DNA of 11,184 bases from an uncultured Clostridia bacterium (GTDB taxonomy: Bacteria > Bacillota > Clostridia > Oscillospirales > Ruminococcaceae), in NCBI GenBank assembly GCA_946056455.1, contig CAMGJS010000017.1, positions 1 through 11,184 of the forward strand, in the 5' to 3' direction. This document shows positions 7,065 through 11,184 of the stretch, piece by piece. Made by a program: the position numbers and the translations under genes. Each line of letters begins with the position of its first letter. The first letter of the stretch is position 1. A model generated the notes under the pieces. The model was not told the origin of the DNA. It saw only the letters and a list, made by a program, of their open reading frames with translations, and did no database searches.

Positions 7065-7385
7065 ATGGCAGGCTTTATGATGGTAAACACCGAAAAGGTT
7101 GACGAAAGACGAGAACATATCCCGTTGGGGCTTGTCACGGGTCTTGGCTTTGAAAATGCCGCGTCTTCGGTTTACGGTCCGAAGAACTTTATCAGATGGG
7201 CGACAGAGGAAGCTCTGAAAGACCTTGAAAATGCCGCACTTGAAATGAAGGCAGACGCTGTTGTTTGTCTGCGACTCAACATTCAGGTAAGCGACACCGT
7301 AACGGTTATCGCCAGCGGAACAGCCGTTAAGCTTGGTGATATTCCTTATTCCGCTCTCACAAGCGAGGATATTTACGGCATATAA
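7065..7385 (+). CDS. Small YbjQ-like (UPF0145/heavy-metal-binding-like) protein
   Basis: This 106-residue soluble protein has the look of the YbjQ/UPF0145 family. It has an early GLVTG segment at about 22-26, a helix with EEALKDLENAALEMKADAVV around 47-65, then a beta-rich end with IASGTAVKL near 83-91. The family is sometimes called heavy-metal-binding from structure-based similarity, but its function is unknown, and no metal-binding motif is obvious here. It has no signal peptide or membrane segment. The ATG has a strong GGAGGA at 7054-7059. It lies between ylxM and ffh, 19 bases after one and 24 before the other, so it is probably co-transcribed. That position is unusual, since ylxM and ffh are adjacent in the B. 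subtilis arrangement. The family call is by eye. Confidence 0.75.
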   Translation: MAGFMMVNTEKVDERREHIPLGLVTGLGFENAASSVYGPKNFIRWATEEALKDLENAALEMKADAVVCLRLNIQVSDTVTVIASGTAVKLGDIPYSALTSEDIYGI

Positions 7386-7409
7386 ATTATTTAAGGAGAA
7401 TTACTGAAA

Positions 7410-8771
7410 ATGGCGTTTGAAGGACTTTCAGAAAAACTTAATAATGTCTTTAAGCGCCTTAAAGGCAGAGGAAGACTTACCGAAAGCGATGTAAAGGACG
7501 CTATGCGTGAGGTGCGTCTTGCACTTCTTGAAGCCGATGTTTCATATAAGGTTGCAAAGGACTTTATCGCAAAGGTATCGGAAAGAGCTGTCGGAGAAGA
7601 AGTTCTTTCAAGCCTTACTCCTGCTCAGCAGGTAATAAAGATAGTCAACGAAGAACTCATCGCCCTTATGGGTAATGAGAATTCAAAGATAAATATACCC
7701 TCAAAGCCGCCCTGCATCATTATGATGTGCGGACTTCAGGGTTCGGGTAAGACGACACATTCGGCAAAGCTTGCAAAGCATTTTAAGGATGCAGGCAAGA
7801 GACCTCTGCTTGTAGGGTGCGACATTTATCGTCCTGCCGCTATAAATCAGTTGCAGGTCGTGGGCGAAAAGGCAGGGGTTAAGGTCTTTGAAATGGGACA
7901 GATTAACCCCGTCACCATAGCAAAAGAAGCTGTAAAGCACGCAAAGGACCACGGCAACGACATTGTTATCCTTGACACCGCAGGTCGTCTGCACATAGAC
8001 GAAGCTCTTATGCAGGAGCTTAAAGACATAAAGGCGGCAACGGAGCCTGACGAGATTATGCTTGTTGTTGACGCTATGACAGGTCAGGACGCTGTCAATG
8101 TTGCAAAATCCTTTGACGAGGCTCTGGGAATAGACAGTGTGCTTATGTCAAAGCTTGACTCGGATACAAGAGGCGGTGCGGCGCTTTCGGTACTTGCCGT
8201 TACGGGTAAGCCTATAAAGTTTGTCGGAACGGGCGAAAAGCTTGACGACTTTGAGCAGTTCCACCCACAGAGAATGGCTTCAAGAATTCTCGGAATGGGA
8301 GATGTTCTCACTCTTATCGAGAGAGCTCAGACAGCTGTTCCCGAGGACGACGCAAAGAAGCTTGCCGCAAAGCTCAAAGAAAACGGCTTTGGAATGGATG
8401 ATTTGCTTGAACAGATGCGCCAGATAAAGAAAATGGGCTCGTTAAAGCAGATTATCGGAATGCTCCCGGGTGTTGCGGGAAAAATCAACGAGGACGACAT
8501 TGACGAAAGTCAGTTCGGAAGGCTTGAGGCTATGATACTTTCAATGACAAAAGCCGAAAGAGAAAAGCCGTCTATAATAAATCCGTCGAGAAAGAAAAGA
8601 ATTGCCGCAGGCAGCGGAACTACCGTTGCCGATGTTAACAGACTTTTAAGGCAGTTCGAGCAGATGCAGAAGATGATGAAACAGCTCGGCGTTACGGGTA
8701 AGAACGCAAAGGGAAAACGCAACAAACTGCGACTTCCGCCGGGATTTAATATGAACGGAATGAAATTTTAG
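7410..8771 (+). CDS. ffh: Signal recognition particle protein Ffh (SRP54)
   Basis: Ffh is the GTPase subunit of the bacterial signal recognition particle. It binds 4.5S/6S RNA and the signal sequences of nascent membrane and secreted proteins and delivers ribosomes to FtsY. The 453 residues match the family length. The helical N domain covers about 1-90. The G domain shows the P-loop GLQGSGKTT at 108-116, DIYRPAA, DTAGR at 189-193, and SKLD at 247-250, where most Ffh proteins have TKLD. The SRP54 signature follows (GTGEKLDDFEQFHPQR), with GMGDVLTLIE as a linker. The methionine-rich M domain covers about 300-440, including GMLPG and the RNA-binding RKKRIAAGSG block. The ATG at 7410 is supported by AGGAGA at 7394-7399. 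4.5S RNA and ftsY are not in this window. Confidence 0.98.
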   Translation: MAFEGLSEKLNNVFKRLKGRGRLTESDVKDAMREVRLALLEADVSYKVAKDFIAKVSERAVGEEVLSSLTPAQQVIKIVNEELIALMGNENSKINIPSKPPCIIMMCGLQGSGKTTHSAKLAKHFKDAGKRPLLVGCDIYRPAAINQLQVVGEKAGVKVFEMGQINPVTIAKEAVKHAKDHGNDIVILDTAGRLHIDEALMQELKDIKAATEPDEIMLVVDAMTGQDAVNVAKSFDEALGIDSVLMSKLDSDTRGGAALSVLAVTGKPIKFVGTGEKLDDFEQFHPQRMASRILGMGDVLTLIERAQTAVPEDDAKKLAAKLKENGFGMDDLLEQMRQIKKMGSLKQIIGMLPGVAGKINEDDIDESQFGRLEAMILSMTKAEREKPSIINPSRKKRIAAGSGTTVADVNRLLRQFEQMQKMMKQLGVTGKNAKGKRNKLRLPPGFNMNGMKF

Positions 8772-8775
8772 CTTA

Positions 8776-8794
8776 TAATGCAATCAACGCATTA
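8776..8794 (+). other. Small inverted repeat in the ffh-rpsP spacer
   Basis: TAATGC (8776-8781) pairs with GCATTA (8789-8794) around a 7-base loop in the 56-base gap. No T-run follows directly, so it is not a terminator. A TATAAT at 8774-8779 overlaps it but has no acceptable -35. Possibly chance. Confidence 0.3.
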
Positions 8795-8827
8795 GAATAA
8801 ACAGTATATTTTTTGGAGGTGAAACCA

Positions 8828-9070
8828 ATGGCAGTTAAAATCAGACTCAGAAGAATGGGCGCTAAGAAAGCTCCTTTCTACAGAATCGTTGTCGCTGACA
8901 GCAGATATCCCCGTGACGGAAGATTTATCGAAGAAATCGGATACTACGATCCCACAAAGGAACCTTCGGTAATCAATGTTGACGAAGAAAAGGCAAAGAA
9001 GTGGATAGCTAACGGCGCACAGCCTACTGATACAGTAAAGGGCATCCTTAAAACAAAGGGCGTTCTTTAA
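8828..9070 (+). CDS. rpsP: 30S ribosomal protein S16
   Basis: This 80-residue protein is the small-subunit protein bS16, which binds 16S rRNA and helps 30S assembly. It begins [20 protein letters not shown], the family's hallmark N-terminus. [22 protein letters not shown] follows, and the C-terminal part has the [15 protein letters not shown] pattern. The length is normal. The ATG at 8828 is chosen because GGAGGTG (8815-8821) lies 6 bases upstream. A frame beginning at TTG 8813 would start within two bases of this site. Its usual neighbours ffh upstream and khpA downstream are both here, and the 99-base gap before khpA contains a strong hairpin. Confidence 0.98.
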   Translation: MAVKIRLRRMGAKKAPFYRIVVADSRYPRDGRFIEEIGYYDPTKEPSVINVDEEKAKKWIANGAQPTDTVKGILKTKGVL

Positions 9071-9087
9071 TCCATCGGGCAGGGGAA

Positions 9088-9125
9088 TAATCTACCGTCA
9101 GAACCTCGGGTTTTGGCGGAGATTA
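9088..9125 (+). other. Strong intercistronic hairpin between rpsP and khpA
   Basis: TAATCT (9088-9093) pairs with AGATTA (9120-9125). After a single bulged A (9094), CCGTCAGAACC (9095-9105) pairs with GGTTTTGGCGG (9109-9119) around a TCG loop, using two G-U pairs. This totals 17 pairs in 38 bases. No U-run follows, so it is not an intrinsic terminator. It could stabilise or mark cleavage of the polycistronic message. Confidence 0.7.
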
Positions 9126-9169
9126 CACGCTCCCTCAAAAAATACGGCATAAGAGAATGGAGATTTGAA

Positions 9170-9403
9170 ATGGAAGAGCTTTTGACAACGATTGCGTGCG
9201 GTCTTGTAAACGATAAGGACGCCGTAAGTGTTACAGTTGACGAGCCCGATGCCGAGGGCGTTATCGTATACCATCTTCATGTTGCACCCGACGATATGGG
9301 AAGGGTAATCGGCAAGCAGGGAAGAATTGCAAAGGCAATCAGAACTGTAATGCGTGCAGGCGCAGGAATGGTCAACCAGAAGATTATGGTTGAAATTGAC
9401 TAA
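9170..9403 (+). CDS. khpA: KhpA, small KH-domain RNA-binding protein
   Basis: This 77-residue protein matches KhpA (YlqC), a single-KH-domain RNA-binding protein. In streptococci and relatives it pairs with KhpB/Jag and affects cell division and envelope growth. It begins MEELLTTIACGLV and has VDEPDAEG, then the RNA-binding GKQG loop at residues 48-51 (GRVIGKQGRIAKAIR). It ends with KIMVEID, as the family does. The ATG at 9170 has GGAG at 9159-9162 with 7 bases of spacing. An upstream in-frame start near 9113 would add residues encoded within the hairpin and is rejected. It lies in the expected rpsP-khpA-rimM order, but an intrinsic terminator follows within 10 bases. Confidence 0.95.
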   Translation: MEELLTTIACGLVNDKDAVSVTVDEPDAEGVIVYHLHVAPDDMGRVIGKQGRIAKAIRTVMRAGAGMVNQKIMVEID

Positions 9404-9409
9404 GAAAAC

Positions 9410-9433
9410 AAAACGCCCTACGGGGCGTTTTTT
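9410..9433 (+). terminator. Intrinsic terminator between khpA and rimM
   Basis: AAAACGCCC (9410-9418) pairs with GGGCGTTTT (9423-9431) around a TACG loop, and the T-run extends to 9433. It is GC-rich at its core and has the classical form. It should end or attenuate the message from ffh-rpsP-khpA before rimM. The 30 bases left before rimM contain no clear promoter, so partial read-through is plausible. Confidence 0.85.
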
Positions 9434-9463
9434 GGTATACAAAGCGATTTGCGGAGGAAAGAT

Positions 9464-9970
9464 ATGAAACAGTTTCTTGAAATAGGCAAAATAGTTTCGA
9501 CACGAGGAATAAAGGGCGAGGTTAGAGTTCAGCCGTGGTCGGACAGCCCCGATTTTCTGTGTGAATTCGATACCCTTTATCTTGACGAGGGGAAAAAGTC
9601 CATAGAGATAGAACGCTCGTTTGTTCAGAAAAATGTTGTTGTGATGAAATTAAAGGGCGTTGACACCGTTGAAAAAGCTCAGGATATGAGAAATAAAATT
9701 CTTTTTATGGACAGAAACGATGTAGAGCTCAGTGAGGGAAGTTATTTTGTTCAGGACCTTCTGGGGCTTACGGTCATTGACGCAGACAAAAACGAAGAAA
9801 TAGGTTCTCTTTGCGATGTCACCGAAACGGGAGCAAACGATGTCTATCACATAAAATCGGGCGAAAAGGAATATCTTATCCCGGCAATACCCGATGTTAT
9901 AGAAAAAATCGACCTTGACGACGGAAAAATGTATATTCACAAGATGAAAGGACTTTTTGATGAGGATTGA
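9464..9970 (+). CDS. rimM: 16S rRNA processing/ribosome maturation factor RimM
   Basis: RimM is a cytoplasmic assembly factor for the 30S head, acting through 16S rRNA and S19. The 168-residue protein has the usual two-part structure. The N-terminal RimM beta-barrel (about 1-85) carries IGKIVSTRGIKGEVRV at residues 7-22. A PRC-barrel domain (about 90-165) has QDLLGLTV, TGANDVY and the LIPAIPDVIEKID block. The ATG at 9464 has GGAGG at 9453-9457, 6 bases away. A TTG at 9449 is in frame but lies before this site. The last 11 bases overlap trmD, so the two are translationally linked. It follows the khpA terminator, so its expression may depend on read-through. Confidence 0.96.
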   Translation: MKQFLEIGKIVSTRGIKGEVRVQPWSDSPDFLCEFDTLYLDEGKKSIEIERSFVQKNVVVMKLKGVDTVEKAQDMRNKILFMDRNDVELSEGSYFVQDLLGLTVIDADKNEEIGSLCDVTETGANDVYHIKSGEKEYLIPAIPDVIEKIDLDDGKMYIHKMKGLFDED

Positions 9971-10664
9971 TATTGCAACGCTCTTTCCCGAAATGTGCGA
10001 AAGAGTTCTTGATGAAAGCATTTTAGGCAGAGCGAGAAGAGCAGGTAAAATAACCGTAAACTGCCATAATATAAGGGACTGGTCAAAGGACAAGCACCGC
10101 AGGGTAGACGATACCACATACGGCGGAGGAATGGGTATGCTTATGCAGGCGGAGCCTATTTATCGCTGTTTTTTGGATATTACAAAGGATATGCCACAAA
10201 AACCGCACACTATATATATGTCCCCCAAGGGAAAGCTTTTTAATCAGCAGAAAGCTATCGAATTTTCAAAAAAAGAGAATATTTTTATTATTTGCGGACA
10301 TTATGAGGGTGTGGACCAAAGAATTATCGACAAAATCGTTGACGAGGAAATTTCCGTCGGCGACTATGTGTTAACGGGCGGAGAATTGCCTGCGCTTATC
10401 GTTGCGGACGCGGTTGCAAGGCTATGCGACGGCGTTCTTTCGGCGAATGTATGCTTTGAGGACGAAAGCCACTACAACGGGCTTCTGGAATATCCGCAGT
10501 ACACAAAGCCCGAAGAATGGGAGGGTATGAAAGTGCCCGAAGTTCTTCTTTCGGGGCACCACAAGAATATAGACGACTGGCGTAAGGAAAAGTCCTTAGA
10601 AATAACAAAGAACAACCGCCCCGATATGTATGAAAAGTATTTGCGGAGTATTGGTGAAAATTGA
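9960..10664 (+). CDS. trmD: tRNA (guanine-N1)-methyltransferase TrmD
   Basis: TrmD uses S-adenosylmethionine to methylate N1 of G37 in tRNAs, next to the anticodon, which prevents +1 frameshifting. The 234-residue protein shows the SPOUT knot elements: MRIDIATLFPEM at the N-terminus, YGGGMGMLM at 54-62, GHYEGVDQR at 113-121 and EISVGDYVLTGGE at 130-142. The C-terminal domain has GLLEYPQYTKP and DDWRKE, with Asp168 a candidate for the catalytic aspartate. The ATG at 9960 lies within rimM, with AAAGGA at 9947-9952 as ribosome binding site. The overlap is 11 bases. In the B. subtilis order rplS follows trmD, but here HPr follows after a 294-base gap. No clear terminator is visible after its stop. 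Confidence 0.97.
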   Translation: MRIDIATLFPEMCERVLDESILGRARRAGKITVNCHNIRDWSKDKHRRVDDTTYGGGMGMLMQAEPIYRCFLDITKDMPQKPHTIYMSPKGKLFNQQKAIEFSKKENIFIICGHYEGVDQRIIDKIVDEEISVGDYVLTGGELPALIVADAVARLCDGVLSANVCFEDESHYNGLLEYPQYTKPEEWEGMKVPEVLLSGHHKNIDDWRKEKSLEITKNNRPDMYEKYLRSIGEN

Positions 10665-10724
10665 TAAATAGTTTTTGTAAAGTCTGTAAAATAATGCGGA
10701 AAAAAGCTGTTTTGTGCGCTAAAT

Positions 10725-10739
10725 TGTAAAATATTTACA
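10725..10739 (+). promoter_or_regulatory. Palindrome TGTAAAATATTTACA, possible operator
   Basis: Six-base arms TGTAAA and TTTACA are exact complements around a 3-base centre. It overlaps the next palindrome by 4 bases, with centres 11 bases apart, about one helical turn. A regulator binding here is inferred from shape only, and no known consensus is matched. Confidence 0.45.
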
Positions 10740-10762
10740 TTTAAAATGTAGGAATTTATAAA
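10734..10762 (+). promoter_or_regulatory. Possible second, upstream promoter for HPr
   Basis: TTTACA (10734-10739) and TATAAA (10757-10762) are 17 bases apart and would give a long leader of about 190 bases. The -35 is also an arm of the palindrome at 10725-10739, and the second palindrome covers the spacer. AT-rich sequence makes such matches common, so this is tentative. Confidence 0.3.
10736..10750 (+). promoter_or_regulatory. Palindrome TACATTTAAAATGTA, possible operator
   Basis: Seven-base arms TACATTT and AAATGTA are exact complements around a single A. It shares TACAT/ATGTA ends with the palindrome at 22-36 over the first promoter of the window. Confidence 0.45.
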
Positions 10763-10810
10763 ATGGTGAAAAAAGTTATAGCATTTTGCACAAAACGCAA
10801 ACGCAATAAT

Positions 10811-10825
10811 TGACAATGATTATCG
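10811..10825 (+). promoter_or_regulatory. Fur-box-like 7-1-7 sequence
   Basis: TGACAATGATTATCG matches the published Bacillus Fur 7-1-7 pattern TGATAATNATTATCA at 12 of 14 defined positions. It lies about 50 bases before the -35 of the HPr promoter, too far for simple blocking of that promoter. A chance match is quite possible in AT-rich DNA. Confidence 0.25.
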
Positions 10826-10873
10826 AATTGCAAGAAAATAGCGGTCTGTTGGCTTTTTGTGTGTAAAATGACA

Positions 10874-10902
10874 TTGACGGAAATTTTCTTTGAGAGTATA
10901 AT
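10874..10902 (+). promoter_or_regulatory. Probable sigma-A promoter for the HPr gene
   Basis: TTGACG (10874-10879) and a perfect TATAAT (10897-10902) are 17 bases apart. Initiation near 10909 gives a leader of about 50 bases carrying the ribosome binding site TAGGAGAGG (10944-10951 region). Confidence 0.8.
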
Positions 10903-10958
10903 GTAGTTAGACAAAAGGTCTGATGGCAGATAAGATTTGATTTAGGAGAGGTATAACT

Positions 10959-11184
10959 ATGTTTGTTAAAGATGTAATGGTTCAGAATCAGGTTGGTCTT
11001 CACGCTCGTCCCGCAACTTTCTTCATTCAGAAGGCAAATGAATTCAAGTCTTCTATATGGATTGAAAAGGAAGAGCGCAGAGTAAACGCAAAGAGCCTTC
11101 TCGGTATTCTTTCACTCGGTATCGTTGGCGGAACTTCTATCAGAGTTATTGCTGACGGTGCTGACGAAGAAACAGCAGTAAACG
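10959..11184 (+). CDS. ptsH: HPr family phosphocarrier protein (3' end beyond the window)
   Basis: HPr carries phosphate from enzyme I to the sugar-specific components of the phosphotransferase system and, in Bacillota, controls carbon catabolite repression. The window holds 75 complete codons of an expected 85-90. The active-site His15 is present in GLHARPAT (13-20), with Arg17 and Pro18. The regulatory Ser46, target of HPr kinase, is present in NAKSLLGILSLGI (43-55). Both residues indicate a true HPr rather than a Crh-type protein, which lacks His15. The ATG at 10959 has AGGAGAGG near 10944-10951. No enzyme I gene is seen upstream, and whether ptsI follows lies outside the window. The symbol rests on family membership. 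Confidence 0.9.
   Translation, partial: MFVKDVMVQNQVGLHARPATFFIQKANEFKSSIWIEKEERRVNAKSLLGILSLGIVGGTSIRVIADGADEETAVN

Larger units (their letters stand above)
10665..10958. other. 294-base palindrome-rich regulatory gap before the HPr gene
   Basis: I see no credible gene here. The gap holds four TGTAAA copies on the + strand (10676-10681, 10685-10690, 10725-10730, 10862-10867) and one TTTACA (10734-10739). It also has two overlapping 15-base palindromes, a long-spaced inverted repeat GTTTTGTGC/GCACAAAAC (10709-10717 and 10788-10796), a Fur-box-like sequence (10811-10825), and a consensus promoter (10874-10902). A 16-codon frame from ATG 10816 has no ribosome binding site. Confidence 0.6.

Noticed and set aside
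8774..8779. TATAAT as an rpsP promoter
   Set aside because: The sequence 16-18 bases upstream does not resemble a -35 box, and rpsP can be served from upstream of ffh.
9113..9169. Upstream start for khpA
   Set aside because: The added residues are encoded in the strong hairpin and do not look like KhpA. ATG 9170 matches the family start.
9650..10117. 155-codon minus-strand frame across rimM-trmD
   Set aside because: It is a reverse-strand shadow of two well recognised genes, with no ribosome binding site or domain pattern.
10816..10866. 16-codon leader peptide before HPr
   Set aside because: There is no ribosome binding site, and it lies upstream of the consensus HPr promoter. No attenuator structure follows.

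Overview
The window looks like a core chromosomal segment of a low-to-moderate-GC Bacillota (Firmicutes), most likely a member of class Clostridia and perhaps the Oscillospiraceae/Ruminococcaceae. The evidence is the strong GGAGG ribosome binding sites, consensus TTGACA/TATAAT promoters in AT-rich gaps, a YlxM protein, a LysM-G5-M23 cell-wall hydrolase, and an HPr with both His15 and Ser46. The genus is inferred by eye and not established. Every convincing gene is on the + strand. There is no tRNA, rRNA, CRISPR array, insertion sequence or prophage gene.

Region 1 (about 1-4630) is a compact run of four genes behind one good promoter: a histidine phosphatase, a DUF975-like integral membrane protein, the transcription accessory protein Tex, and an RluA-family pseudouridine synthase that overlaps tex by ATGA. 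A weak AT-rich terminator-like hairpin follows. Region 2 (about 4630-6660) is a 260-base AT-rich gap with a promoter, then one large membrane-anchored LysM-G5-M23 endopeptidase gene.

Region 3 (about 6590-10664) is the translation/secretion cluster. It runs ylxM, a small YbjQ-like gene, ffh (SRP54), rpsP (S16), khpA (KH-domain protein), rimM and trmD. It resembles the classical Bacillota ylxM-ffh-rpsP-khpA-rimM-trmD block. Three things differ from that plan: the YbjQ-like insertion between ylxM and ffh, an intrinsic terminator between khpA and rimM, and no rplS after trmD. Together these genes serve co-translational protein targeting (Ffh, YlxM), the 30S subunit (S16, RimM) and tRNA modification (TrmD). 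Region 4 (10665-11184) is a palindrome-rich regulatory gap followed by the start of an HPr phosphocarrier gene cut by the window edge.

I see no new multi-gene system. The most interesting signals are non-coding. A consensus promoter abuts, and its predicted transcript starts inside, a long terminator-type hairpin ahead of ylxM. A 17-bp structured hairpin lies between rpsP and khpA. A perfect 11-bp hairpin lies just inside rluA. Helically spaced pairs of 15-bp TACA/TGTA palindromes occur in the first promoter and upstream of HPr.
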